Assembly (NCBI GenBank): GCA_947044405.1
Contig: CAMRHE010000076.1
Location: 6,678,001-6,742,000 of the forward strand
Reading direction: 5' to 3'
Source of the DNA: Leptodactylus fallax
Lineage: Eukaryota > Chordata > Amphibia > Anura > Leptodactylidae
DNA: 64,000 nucleotides
Shown: positions 1-60,131 of the stretch, one piece after another
Position numbering within the stretch: position 1 is the stretch's first letter
Layout: each line of letters opens with the position of its first letter
The notes under the pieces: model-generated
What the model saw: the letters and a program-made list of their open reading frames with translations, nothing else
What the model was told of the DNA's origin: nothing
Databases searched by the model: none
Program-made: the position numbers and the translations under genes

Positions 1-599
1 AACTATTTAGACCCAACTCGGTGGATGCACAATAGTTCACACGCCTCGGGACAGGACAGAAATGAGTTGGCCGGCAAACGCTGAAATGCTCTGGGATAAA
101 GTATAATACTGACACATTAAAAAAATGAAATGGGAAATGAGGGAACGTATTACCGGAGGAGAGAACTCAACATGAGGGAATGGATTGTCGGAGAACTCTA
201 CGAACCTGATCCCAGTGTTGACATGCAATAGATTCTATTACATCTCTCCAAGCCTGGTATTAACGGGCCAATTCTTCATCCCTCCACCCATAAATATCTT
301 CATTAACTTCTCGGGCCGTCTGCTTTCTTATGAGCTCAAATAGACTTCAATACCTGATTGCAGACTGCGCTTCATCCTCACAAAGCGAAATCAATACTTC
401 ATCGACGCGAGAAATGCACAGTACGTTGCATTCTTTTCGCGTCATGCAATTTTCACCGGCTAAGACCATACTAACAATGAAATTGTATAACTTTTTCTGA
501 AAGCGACTCATGATAACATTATACCAATGCAGCAGAGCTGAGTTTCTCACTTGTTGCAGTCAGCGATGATATTTTGATGAGTTATCACTATAGCTCTAT
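1..599. other. Unassigned sequence
   Basis: I see no coding exon, RNA gene or recognisable repeat here. Since the first exon seen downstream begins in phase 1 with an EGF module, this is probably an upstream intron of adgrl4. The missing signal-peptide and first EGF exons were looked for here by eye and not found. Confidence 0.4.
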
Positions 600-600
600 G

Positions 601-945
601 ATTTTTTTTTTTTTGTTCTTATATTCTAATCTAGTTTTTTTATTATCGTATATTTTATATTCATTATATTTTTACATTTATTATTGTATATTTTTATATT
701 CAATATATTTTAGATTTATTATTGTATATTTTTATATTATATTTTTTAGATTTATTATTGTGTATTTTTATATTCATTATATTTTTACATTTATTATTAT
801 ATATTTTTATATTCATTATATTTTTACATTTACTATTATATATTTTTATATTCATTATATTTTTTGATTTATTATTGTATATTTTTATTTTCATTATATT
901 TTTTGATTTATTATTGTATATTTTTATATTCTATTTTCTTTACAT
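601..945. repeat. AT-rich minisatellite
   Basis: A T-run is followed by about nine degenerate copies of a unit of roughly 35-40 bp built from tatatttttatattcatta and tttacatttattatt blocks. The repeat opens reading frames on both strands that translate to low-complexity FIYFYI or NIKIYNNK peptides, which are artefacts of the repeat. Confidence 0.8.
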
Positions 946-2465
946 CTTGCCTACGTTGGTGGAATGGCAGCTGCAGAAACTTGCTTGACAACTTAAGATA
1001 ATAAAATTAGAATGAGAAAGGAGTATCTCACTGGTGCAGCGAGAGGGAGGAAAGAGGAGGGGTTGATCATTCCCTATCCCCATAGTTAAGCTGATCTTTC
1101 CCCATCATCTTTTATCAGTGGTGGATCCTGTGTTATCTGCCTCCAGATTTATAATAGAGACATTACCTTTACTTGGAACCCTGCCCTCTAAGGATAATGA
1201 TATGGCTAATGCCCCTACCCTCAGTGTGCACAGCACAAGCTGAAAAACAATAGAAGGTATCAGCCTATAGGAGTGCTTAGTGGACAATTTGATTACCGGC
1301 ATTTATTGGATATTTTTTTTAAGATAGACTTAAATAAATTTTTTTTATAGATATAGGGAAATAAAAAGGAACACATAAAGGACTGTATCAAAACCTACAT
1401 GCCAGAATTCTAGCATCGGAATGTCACAAAATAGGGTACAGCAACTTTTTGGGCTTATTTGCACACAATTTTTTTTATGTCATTTTGCCAAATTTTCACT
1501 CCGCTTTGGAAAAATTGAGTGAGAAAGTGGTATGGCTAGCCTGTCAAGCTGATGCACACAATATTTATGAGATGTGACTTTTTGCAAAAATTGTCACTAT
1601 ATCACTCTAGTAGGGAAGGCGGCGTAGAAAATTAAGAACAGAAGTGTCAGACAATGTGCCAAATTTATCAAGCATCCTGAAACATTTTATAAATGTGGTG
1701 CAAATTACAGCAATCCAGATGCCACCAAAACTGACTTTAAAAATTCCCCTTCCGATAAATCTTACCTATGATTTTTACGGAAACATTTTTAAGCAGTGTC
1801 ACCAATTCAGTGACAAATACAGCACTTTTATGCCTGAAAGCTAATTCGGTATATTACTATTGCCACTCCATGTTACCCTTCCCACTGTAAGAACAAACGG
1901 AAAAAAAAAGTGCACAGAGCGCCGTTCAGTCCTTCACGTCAACTCAGGGGAAAATATGAAATTATCCAGATTGTTATTTTTGTTACCTGGTTGTTTTACT
2001 GCACAAGAGCTGGAAAATATGAATAAACAGTCTGGTTAATGGGAGTTTTGACTTGCACAACTCAAGTCATTGTAATTCCTTATGACTCACTGTATAGAGA
2101 ACTTCCTGTCTAAGGAAGCCCCCAAATTATTGGCATTCCTTTACAGAAATCTAAAAATATTCCTGGTTTTATTTTACCGTGAGCATTTCTAGTAAATATT
2201 AACAATCAATACGAATCACATTGTGCAAGTAGATAAGATATATGTTATGATATTATTTACTAAAAACATACAGTAAGTTGTAAAAATTTTGCCTGTTCTT
2301 GAATTGTACAGCAGCCCAAGGCACTATACATGCTGACATTTCATTTCAGTTTTTAGAAAACGGTTGATAACTATGTATGTTCCATTTGGTTCATTGTTTT
2401 ATTTAGTTCAATGGTGGAAATATCAGGTTGCCTTTTTTTATTTTTTTACGGGGGTAGAATAGTGG
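946..2465. other. Intronic or upstream sequence with old repeat relics
   Basis: No exon-like segment with splice sites is visible. The stretches around 1440-1700 resemble the 'gataaatttggtg / caatttttgc' dispersed repeats seen again at about 3470-3660 and 38566-38880, but the copies are too degraded to bound. Confidence 0.35.
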
Positions 2466-2750
2466 AGACGGTAAGGCCTCGTGCACATGAACATTGAAAA
2501 AAGAACATTAAAAACAGGATCAAGGTCCATTTTTTTCACAACCATTTTGCATCTGTGAAGCATCCGACTTGAGTCTATTGACGGATCTGTGAAAATGGAC
2601 AAAAATAGGACATGTCCTATTTTTTAATGGTCTGTTAAAATAGACCGTCAAAAAAAGGGACATGTGAATAGCCCCACTGAAATCAGTGAGTTCTGAAAAT
2701 GGCCATGTGACTGCAGCAGAAGAGATATCACTGGTCTGAGAAGTGGCATA
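2466..2750. repeat. Dispersed repeat with gacatgtcctatttt core
   Basis: It begins aaggcctcgtgcacatgaac and carries a core with gacatgtcctatttttt and a reversed partner (aaaaagggacatgtg). A related copy lies at about 28455-28625. The inverted core and dispersed copies suggest a non-autonomous DNA transposon; the superfamily is not determined. The minus-strand reading frame across it is not a gene. Confidence 0.5.
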
Positions 2751-2780
2751 TTCCATGCTATGCCATTGTGATGGAGTCCC

Positions 2781-3209
2781 TTAAAGGGGTACTCCCATCT
2801 CAAGGATCATAGTCAGACTTTTAGCTTAAGCTAACTGAAGTGTTTTACCCAATACATTGCTATATCTTAACTAGCTCCATTTTCCAGATACAATAATATC
2901 TCTCTCCTCAGTGTTTATAGCCGGTTGCCTAGGTTATAGACCTGCTACAGGTCAGCATGATGACTGAGTCCTTGCTCCTGCCCATCTATATTCTCTTATC
3001 TCCCTCTTTCTACATATAGCTCACAGTTTTTGAGCCCTGATAAAGGCTAGATAAGTTTATTAAGCAAGGCATCTGTTATCTGTGTATGTAAATCCAGATA
3101 TAACTGTGCCCAAACAGGAGTTTGGTGGAAGAATGAGCTGAAAACAGGAAGTAAAGGGGAGAGGAGACAAGAGGGCAGCAGAAATCCTGAGATGAGAAAA
3201 CCCCTTTAA
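2781..3209. mobile_element. TTAA-bounded MITE (T2/Kolobok-like)
   Basis: The left end TTAAAGGGGTACTCCCATCT and the right end, read in reverse complement TTAAAGGGGTTTTCTCATCT, form imperfect terminal inverted repeats, each starting at TTAA. The TTAA target and TTAAAGG terminus are the hallmark of the T2 (Kolobok) MITE group of frogs. No coding capacity; about 429 bp. Confidence 0.75.
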
Positions 3210-3271
3210 GAACTCAGCACCCCTCCTTTCAACTCACATTGCTACCAGTTGGTATTGAGACTATGTCACTC

Positions 3272-3300
3272 TTAAAGGGGCTATATGGGTTTACACAAAA
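3272..3300. mobile_element. Solitary TTAAAGGGG end, probable MITE fragment
   Basis: The sequence cttaaaggggctatatgggtttacac looks like the left end of another TTAA element, but I see no matching right end nearby. It lies 60 bp beyond the MITE ending at 3209, so it may be a truncated neighbour. Confidence 0.35.
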
Positions 3301-3750
3301 GGTTCTACTTTTTTACGGACAGTTAATGGTATTATAGGTGACCCGTCATATAAATGGAGAGTTGCAATCACAACTCATGGACCAGAGTGGTGCTGTTTTT
3401 GAGAAAAATGCAAACTCCACTATGAATTGAAAAGTGGAAAACAAGTCAGTTTTGGTGTCTGCATTGCTGTAATTTGTGCCAAATGTATCAGGTGTCGCAC
3501 AATTTTTGATAAATTTGGTGCATCTATAAGACTAACACTTCTGTCCTAAGATGTTACTCCACATTCTATGCCCCCCCCCCCTTACTGGAGTGACAGTGTG
3601 ACAATTTTTTGGACTTTTGAAAAAGTCTAATTTGATAAATCTGGGGTAAAATTACAAAATGTCACAAAATTTGTGCAAAAGTAAGTTATGGTTTCTACAG
3701 TGTTGACAATCTGGGATGAGTGAATGCAGTTATAAAAATTTGCTTTAGTA

Positions 3751-4030
3751 GCATGGTGGCTCGGAGGTTAGCACTGTTGGCTTGCAGCACTAGGGTTATG
3801 GGTTTAAATCTGACCAAGGGCAACATCTGCATTGAGTTTGTATGTTCTGTGTGGGTTGGGTTTCCTCCAGGTACTCCGGTTTCCTCCCACATGCCAAAAA
3901 TATACTGATAGGTAAATTGGCTATTGACAAACTGCTGATCCTTGTGGGCGTTGAGCATGAGCACATTACAAATGTTTGCCATTGTCATAGTATGCCACGG
4001 CAGTGCTTTACACTCTTCAGGAAGAATGGC
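3751..4030 (+). mobile_element. V-SINE-like tRNA-derived SINE, degraded
   Basis: The 5' part reads like a tRNA-derived head (ggtggctcggaggttagcac, then a B-box-like gggtttaaatc). It is followed by the conserved core motif gggtttcctccaggtactcc, then ggtttcctcccac and atgccaaaaatatactgatagg, typical of vertebrate V-SINE-type elements. The 3' tail is diverged and the right boundary is approximate. Reading frames overlapping it are incidental. Confidence 0.65.
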
Positions 4031-4361
4031 TCCAAGGCTTTACCCACCGCTAGAAGCAAGTCATTTCATTTTGTTAGGGGTCTTGGAACCAATTTTGAAC
4101 TTGAACCCAGCAAACAACATCCAAAAATTTAGGTGACCATAGCGTCAGATACTGTAGCTGTTGACCAAATGCTATGCCTCTCACATGCATGTGTTCTTAC
4201 GGGAAAGACAGGGAAATAAGATGCTACTAGAGACATCTGGAGATGACTTATCTCACCAAGAACAAAAGGATTGGGCACATTGATCCAACTGCCTAATATT
4301 CAAGTCGAGAGGTCCCCATACAATTTAGATGATCAGTAAATTTACCCAACATTGATCTAAA

Positions 4362-4529
4362 GCTAGGTTCACATCTACACCGCGCTCTCTGTTGACCGGA
4401 CCGCTGTTTTAGCAGCTACACACAGAAACAGGTGGACCCCCGGGATTTCAAAGCTGAATCCGGTGGAGAGAAAAGTCCTCCATCCAGGACTTTTCTCTCC
4501 GACAATTTCGCAGATGTAAACTTAGCCTA
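4362..4529. mobile_element. Short palindromic MITE
   Basis: The left end gctaggttcacatctaca and the right end cagatgtaaacttagcc are inverted matches. The interior contains gacttttctctcc in a second inverted arrangement. About 168 bp, non-coding. Confidence 0.55.
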
Positions 4530-5191
4530 ATGTGTATGACCATCTTCAGTTCTTAGGCTATAGAGACGTGTGAATTGCTTTTTACTTTTCTCGACCCTTC
4601 CCTGTACGTAGCTTCCCACTTATTCTCCAGACATTTTGTCATCTTGATGTATCCTGGCAGCTTTAATAAGCCTCAACCATTTTTCCTCTCATTATTAAAC
4701 CTATCTGTCTCCATATTTTACGCGAGTGTCTATTTGTTTGCGATTCATCTTCCGGCTCAGTCTACAATTATGCACCAATAACCGTATGTGACAAGTCCTA
4801 AGAAAAACTTCCTACTTAGTCTAAGTTATGGATTTTCCCATTCTAATTACAAACATGAGTAAGTAGAGACATCTTTTCAGGTAATTTATGAGAGAAGTAT
4901 ATTGGTGTCAGCAGCTGAATTCAGAGATATCTAAAAATGTTTCATTCTCCTCCTTATCCTCTTGAAACAGAATATTGTGATGTGGGAAACATTTAATTGT
5001 TTCGTTTTTTTCTAATCTACGCCTCATTGAAAGGCAAAATTATCTGGCGGACGATGTTTTTTTATATCCTATAAAATTGCAATTCTGGGTCTTTACCACC
5101 AGGCATTGACTAACAAGGGGGGTGGGAGTGGGGAGGGGGCTTACAGTCTGTAAATATGTCATTAAACTCCGATTTGACATGGTATTTTCAG
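4530..5191. other. Intron sequence before the first visible exon
   Basis: No feature is recognised except the splice acceptor tattttcag ending at 5191. Confidence 0.4.
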
Positions 5192-53701
<48,510 letters not shown>

Positions 53702-53935
53702 ACAGATGGACCGGCAGGGATTTACAGTAAATATTGGTGCCAGCTCAGTAAAGAGATCTCCCACACAAAGGAACGAGACGTCGCCATCCGCTTATATGAC
53801 GGCTGTAATCGACTCTTTTACTGAAGGTCGCAGGATCCATATTTCTTTACTACGCTCTACAACCCATTCTTTATGTTCCTTCCATTTTCTACGCTTGCTC
53901 TAGTACGAGAAATAAACTATAATATTATAGTATAC
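53702..53935 (+). other. adgrl4 3' UTR (probable)
   Basis: Non-coding sequence after the TAA at 53699-53701. An AATAAA hexamer at 53911-53916 could direct polyadenylation shortly after. A longer UTR cannot be excluded. Confidence 0.6.
53911..53916 (+). terminator. Candidate polyadenylation signal AATAAA
   Basis: Canonical hexamer 210 bp after the stop codon, in gagaaataaactataatatt context. Confidence 0.55.
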
Positions 53936-55050
53936 AAGCCATAAGGGCACAATGAAAACCATACAGTATTACCCCAGCTCAAAATATTACTATGCAACCC
54001 CTAGTAACTCAGCATAGGAGAGGTAGCCTAGAAAGTGAACGCCAACAGCTTATGGGTTGCTGGGGGTTAGAGATATAACCTGAATCTCCTGGGCCCAAAT
54101 GTTATGACCCCCAACTATCTTATGTAATTTATAGTCCTGGCCTCCTCCTTTGTAGTAAAGGGACCTTTGGGCCCCCGAGGGCCCAGGCGATACTGTAATC
54201 TTTGCATCCTGATCATTCCCGTGTACAGTATATTTTATGTTATTTAATAAGCCTATGTCTTTTGTTTCTTTATATGCTTAAAATGAATATACATCAATGA
54301 GCGGCAGGTTTGACCTTTATTTTTACAACGTGCAATATGTTACATAGTTTGTTATATAATGGAGCAGTATATCTGTACGATGGCTGAGATGTTTGTGTTT
54401 GCTGAACAGCTGGTCGGAGTTTGCAACGGTTTGGAGAACATTTACAAAATGAGACAACCTAGCAACTGGATACATTGTAGCTGCCAAAGCTCCCAAATTG
54501 AGAATTAGGATAAAATGGACTGTCATCATATACGTACATTAACTCTGTAATATTCAGAAATGTCATTTATCATGCCTGATTCCCATGTATTTCAGCCTAA
54601 ATCTGTAAGACAGGACTAGTCTGTGCCGTATCTGCAGAGAGGGAAGGCATATTCTCAGCAAGGGTTCCTTGGAGGTGGGACTATTACATGATTGCCCCGC
54701 CCATAAAAGCTGTAATAATAGAGGTCTAATAGAGGTCTGAATTAGGATGAGTTGACATGTCAGCCCTAGGCCAAGTCAACATCATGGTAAGGGCTCTTTA
54801 ACACTATAAAGTAGCTCAGCGCTGCAGTTGTTGCTGGAGGAGGGGCCTGTATCTAGAAAGTTTTGGCCCTTTTGATTCCATTATGCATTCAACTCCAATA
54901 TAGTCATTTATGAAATGCGCATAATTTGCCTATATATAATTCAAGTGCACTCAAAAACACCAACTCCAACTCATTGTATCCTTCAGTAGGCGCCACTCTA
55001 GTACTCCTGCCGCATTTCAAATTTTTTCTTTAGCCCCTACCATTGCCACA
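53936..55050. other. Downstream sequence
   Basis: 54060-54220 is a diverged copy of the 'gggccc' dispersed repeat (ctcctgggcccaaatgttat, gacctttgggcccccgag). No gene is seen. Confidence 0.4.
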
Positions 55051-55286
55051 GTTATGCTCTCTACTGTCAGGTGGGCGGTCCTGGGCAGGAGCAGAAAGAC
55101 AGGGACCGCCCCACTGATGGCAGAGAGCATAACTGTGCTGAAACCAACAGCAGTGATTGCTCAGGAACGGTGGGGGCTAGAGAGGAAATTCCAACTGCAG
55201 AAAAATCAGTGATGGCTCAGGAACGGTGGGGGCTAGAGAGAAAATTCCAACTGCAGCAGAATCAGTGAAAGGTCATCTTTAAGGCT
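55051..55286. mobile_element. MITE of the 17514 family with an internal 55-bp duplication
   Basis: ctctctactgtcaggtgggc and agcagaaagacagggaccgc, then gaacggtgggggctagagag, match the family at 17514-18384 and 56334-56649. The segment gctcaggaacggtgggggct with its flank aaattccaactgcag is present twice in tandem. It ends near tcatctttaag. Confidence 0.65.
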
Positions 55287-55465
55287 GAGGCCAGACATTT
55301 TCTGTTGCAGACTTTGTTGCTTTTTTTTTAATAAAAAGCCAAGAGTGACTTTAGAAGGAATGAGAAATATAATGGAATCACTTATACTTCTCCTTTCTGA
55401 TAAATCCACTTATGACTTTAGAAAACCACTGAAATGCACCTTTCCTACAACATGTGGTCTTAGCT

Positions 55466-55718
55466 TAAAGAGGATCCGTCCACTCTTCTGACATGTCGGT
55501 TTAGTTACACTTCCTAATAAATTAACAATTCTGGAATTTTTTTTTTCTATAAAAAAAAATCAGTTCTATGCTGGTCCTCTGTTATTCCTCCTGGATATAT
55601 TTGAATGGGTGTAATGAAGCATGTCTATGCATACTCATATGTTTCCAGTAGGAATAACAGAGGAACAAGGTAGGGTTGTAAGAAATCTGTTACAGAATTG
55701 GTGGCAGTTCCTCTTTGT
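55466..55718. mobile_element. TTAA-type MITE, diverged
   Basis: The left end TTAAAGAGGATCCGTCCACT, then cttctgacatgtcgg, has a weak partner gtggcagttcctctttg. A fragment of the same family (tcctcttctgacatgtctac) begins at the right TTAA of the next element, near 56646. Confidence 0.5.
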
Positions 55719-56333
55719 GTCTCGCCATGTATCACGTTGTCTTAGATAACATAATGTAAATGTTAGATGGCGATGAACTGCAAACAGAAAAGAATGTTCC
55801 TCTTTTATTCTCATTATTTAAAGGAACACTCCACATTAAATCATCTATCATCTGTTATCATTGACTGCAGTCGCTTCTCATAACCATGAGCATTGTAGGC
55901 GATCCTTGGCGAAATCCTTAAAGGAAATCATGCAAGCAATCCATAAGACATAATGTCATTGAGTGTTCATTGTCAAGTATTTTTTCAGAGATAGAAATCT
56001 CCAAGCAGTGCCAAAGGGGTTTCGGTGCTTCATATGATAATTGGAGAAGGGCTTAATAGATACAAATCCAACTTCTGAGAACTTCATCCATCTTTCGAAC
56101 GGTTGTCCCCCAATCCCCATCTGCTCTGAATTGAGAGGTGACCATGCGGGCATGGCTCTCCCTATTCACCTCTATGGGAGTTACAAGAGTACGCGAGCAC
56201 ATGGGCATGACTCTTCACGGAATTCCATAGACATGAATGGAGAGAGCCTGCCCGGCCACTTCTCTACTCTCAGTCACTGTGAGACAGAAGTGAAGTTTCC
56301 CCCCCCCCCCGTCCTCAAGATGGGAATACTCCT

Positions 56334-56649
56334 TTAAAGAGGCCTTTTACCAACTCTCTTTGCTCTACTGATTTCAACGCAGTTGGAATTTTTCTCTAGA
56401 CCCCACCATTCCTGAGCAATCGGTGCTGTTAATTTCAATATGCTAATTAGGCTTTCTCCTGTAAGGTGGGCGTTTCCTGACATCTGACTGCCCACCTGAC
56501 TATAGAGAGCTTAATTAGCATATCGGGAGGTGAAACTAACAGCACCATTTATTCAGAAATGGTGGAGTCTAGAGAAAAATTCCAACTGTGCTAGAACCAG
56601 TTCTTATTAAGAGTTGTAGTTGGTGGAGGTGGTGAAAGGTCTTCTTTAA
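56334..56649. mobile_element. TTAA-bounded MITE (T2/Kolobok-like), intact
   Basis: The left end TTAAAGAGGCCTTTTACCA opposes the right end tggtgaaaggtcttctttaa. Inside, cagttggaatttttctctag opposes agagaaaaattccaactg and ctaattaggctttctcctgt opposes atagagagcttaattagca. 316 bp, a nearly complete hairpin. Confidence 0.8.
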
Positions 56650-57429
56650 GTCACTGTTGTCCTCTTCTGACATGTCTACTTTAGTTTACATCCTGATGAT
56701 GACAATACTCGGCTGACGCAAATACAAAGCTGAAACTAAAAAGGTCGATTACTTCTTATATGTGGTATTCTATGTATGTACAGTACATTATGTATCTCTC
56801 CATGTCTATACAACTGGAATTATCTCTACTATTCCTTTGTATGTAAATGTCAAAGCCTGTACTTTGCGCTCGTCTACTTTTTTTTTTTTTACAAAAGAAA
56901 TCATAAAGAATGTATTTATAACAATATATTTTAATTGTTATTTGAAGTAATTTTTTTTTTCTATATCTGACTAGTACTGACAGCTGAAAAACAACAAATC
57001 TGCATAAAATACACAGCGATAAATTCTAAAGATATTTACCACATAATGAAAATTACTGTTTTTCTCCCTTGGAATTTCAATGAGGTGGTCTTATGTCTGA
57101 CAGATGTGAATTAAGCATTAGCAGTAGGCAACCTTGAGAGATGCAACAATGATCTTATGTTCATTTGATCAAATCTATTATATAACTCATAAGGCTATAT
57201 AAATGTCACCTAGAGACGGGGGCATCGGAGACAGTGTTTTACCCTTGTGAATCGCTGCCTCCTTTCCCGAGATTCTTGTCAACATGCAAATGAGCTCTAT
57301 GGAGCAATAAGGGCATTTTCACTTACCTCTTTGGAGCAATGGCAACATCCTGGTGGCTGCAAAGCTGTATATTGATAAAAACATCAACATGCACCAATTC
57401 ACAAGGGGAGAACACCATTTGATTCAGGT

Positions 57430-58110
57430 AATCCTAACCTATCTATCTGTGGTGCGGGTAGATATGATGGGCTCTGGTGTCCCTAACCTATCTGCAGGGC
57501 TGGGGTGATATGCTGGTTCTGGTAACCCTAACCTGTCTATCTGCGGAACTGGGTTGATATGCTGGACTCTGGTGACCCTAACCTATCTATCTGCAGGGCT
57601 GGGTTGATATGCTGGGCTCTGGTAACCCTAACCTATCTATCTGCAGGGCTGGGTTCATATGCTGGGCTCTGGTAACCCTAACCTATCTATCTGCAGGGCT
57701 GGGGTGATATGCTGGGTCTGGTGACCCTAACCTATCTATCTGCAGGGCTGGGGTGATATGCTGGTTCTGGTGACACTAACCTATCTATCTGCAGGGCTGG
57801 GTTGATATGCTGGGTCTGGTGACTCTAACCTATCTATCTGCGGGGCTGGGTTGATATGCTGGTTCTGGTGACCCTAACCTATCTATCTGCAAGGCTGGGT
57901 TGATATGCTGGGTCTGGTGACTCTAACCTATCTATCTGCGGGGCTGAAGTTGATATGCTGGGTCTGGTGACGCTAACCTATCTGCGAGGCTGGGTTGATA
58001 TGCTGGTTCTGGTGACACTAACCTATCTATCTGCAGGGCTGGGGTGATATGCTGGTTCTGGTGACCCTAACCTATCTATCTGCAGGGCTGGGTTGATATG
58101 CTGGTTCCGA
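57430..58110. repeat. 48-50-bp minisatellite
   Basis: About 14 copies of acctatctatctgcagggct, then gggttgatatgctgggtctggtgaccctaa. Units differ by one or two bases in length (ggtct or ggctct). Confidence 0.9.
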
Positions 58111-59553
58111 CTAATCCCTTCCACACATTGCAGAAAAAAATCTCCAGCGGAAATTCTGTGATTTCAAACATGCTTGTGTTTTTGTAATGCACAGCATGTC
58201 AATTCTACCTAAGGAAACGCTGGCATTCTTCGTATAGGTATAATAGGGGCAGAAAAAACTCTGCGGACTTTCTGTGAAAATTACTGGGGAAATAAAAGGT
58301 GATGCTTTTCCACCGTGGTCTTTTCCGCCATGTATTTTGACTGCGGCTCGCTACGTGGGGGTGTTTTCATACCTGGAGTTTTTGATGCATTTTCACTACG
58401 TTTTTTCAAATAAGGAATAACAATGAAAATAATGCAGCAGAAATGTCAAGAAAATCTCATGTTTGACCATAACCCAAAAGAATGTCCCATGTGTATTTTC
58501 CAATAGTAACCAATCACAGCACCACACCTGTTCACAGGTTGATTGTGGTATTACAGCTCACCTTTATTCACTTCAGTGGAGCTGATCTGTAATTCCATGC
58601 AGTACCAACGGACAGGTGTGACGCTCTTTCTGAAAAAAAAAAAAAGCAGTCCTGTTTTTCTAATCCTTTAAGAAATGCTTTTTTTTTCCACCCTAGAACG
58701 TGATAATGATGCAGTTTGTTTTCATTGACTAAAGGAGATAAATGACTAATAGACAAATCTGGAGGTTTTCTACATTATAAGCTTTTAGATCACACATATT
58801 AAAGGATTTGCTAAGGCTTCTGTTTATTTTCGCCGAAACGTGTGAGTGGAATTATTAAGCGACGTATGACTGGGAACAAAGCTTGTTTTGGTGTTTGTAT
58901 TCAGTGTCTTTAGCAGGCGACGCGAGATCCTGTTTAATGCATTGTCACTATGCCGTTCTGCTGCCTTTCTTCTAGATATTTTAGTGATAATTAGGATTTT
59001 AGAACATGCGTGTAGACATAACACTTGTAGATAAATATAAACCGACGCAGTCGCCTTGTAGCGCAGGGTCTTGGGAGATGAGCTGCATGTCTGAAGCTAC
59101 CACGGAGAAGGAGACATATGATTATTACGCTAAGAGGTAATTTTCTGATTCAAGTAATGCAATTTTTTTTTTTCTTCTTGGCATCTATGTATGTAAATGT
59201 CTCTGAGTGCCTGAAACGTAGACAGTGAAGTCCATTACACTCCGATCTAACAGGTATATAAAGTGATTGTGAAAAAAAAATACCGTAAAATGAACTAAAA
59301 ATTCATGTAGTGCTAACATATTCCGAGGCGTTGTCACTATTCACATCCGTCCCTGTCCCCTGTGGAGCTTACAATACCAGGGCGTGTTCACATGGTGCAG
59401 ATGAGATGGGGTACAAAGCCACATCAATACCATGCCAGAAAAACATGCACATGGATTTCGAAGCAATGGACATTTTGCAAATTTGCAGTGACACCACAGA
59501 AAAAACATATCTGGTTTTTCCGATATAATGTTGATGCTTTGATTTACCGCAAC
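58111..59553. other. Intergenic sequence
   Basis: 58130-58420 has frog-repeat character (cagcggaaattctgtgattt; attactggggaaataaaagg), unbounded. 58800-59140 appears non-repetitive. No gene is seen. Confidence 0.35.
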
Positions 59554-59729
59554 TTAAAGGGGTTGTGCAGGACTTCAAAAACATGGCTACTTTCTTCTAT
59601 ATAGTGAGCTCAGGTCCATTGGTCACATGGCAATGCCATAGCTCCATTCCATGTGACCAATGGACATGATGTCACTTCCTGAGAAGAAGAAAGCAGCCAT
59701 GTTTTCAAAGTCCTGCACAACTCTTTTAA
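59554..59729. mobile_element. TTAA-bounded MITE, first of three in a row
   Basis: The left end TTAAAGGGGTTGTGCAGGAC, then ttcaaaaacatggct, opposes agccatgttttcaaagtcct, then gcacaactcttttaa. 176 bp, nearly a perfect hairpin. The right TTAA (59726-59729) doubles as the left TTAA of the next element. Confidence 0.8.
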
Positions 59730-59910
59730 AGGGGTTATCTAGGGGTAGAAAACATGGCTGCTTTCTTCTTCTCAGGAAGTAACATAGCGTTCGTTGGTAA
59801 CATGTTAATGCTACAGCTTAGTTCCATTCTAAGGTGCAACATGGCCATGTGACTAACAGAAGTGATGTCACTCCCTGAGATTAGGAAAACAGCCTGGATA
59901 ACCCCTTTAG
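59726..59910. mobile_element. TTAA-bounded MITE, second of three in a row
   Basis: The left end TTAAAGGGGTTATCTAGGGG, then tagaaaacatggctgctttc, has a right partner gaaaacagcctggataaccc, then ctttag (terminal TTAA now TTAG). It is related to the preceding copy. Confidence 0.7.
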
Positions 59911-60131
59911 GCTATAGCCCCACGTTGCGGAAATGCAGCTTTTTTTTCTTGCAGATTTTGTTGCGTTTTTTTGAGCCAAAGCTAACAATGTCTACAAAAG
60001 GAATGGGAAATATATAGGAAGTTCTTATACTTGTAGCTTCTGTTCAATCCACTCCTGGCTTTGGCTCAAAAAACCGCAACAAAATCTGCAACAAAAATAA
60101 GCTGCTTTTCTGCAAGGTGGGGCCGTAGCCT
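59911..60131. mobile_element. Palindromic MITE, third of three in a row
   Basis: The left arm has gctatagccccacgttgcgg, aaatgcagctttttt and ttttgttgcg, then tttgagccaaagc. The right arm is its inverse: gctttggctcaaaaaaccgc, aacaaaatctgcaac and aaggtggggccgtagcctca. Only a short loop remains. A different family from its two neighbours. Confidence 0.75.

Noticed and set aside
574..988. Hydrophobic low-complexity frames (membrane-like)
   Set aside because: They are translations of an AT-rich minisatellite on both strands.
3751..3815. tRNA gene
   Set aside because: The A/B-box-like sequence belongs to a SINE head; the cloverleaf is not intact.
1..5191. Upstream adgrl4 exons (signal peptide, first EGF)
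   Set aside because: I looked for a cysteine-rich phase 1 exon with splice sites and found none, so they are probably further upstream.
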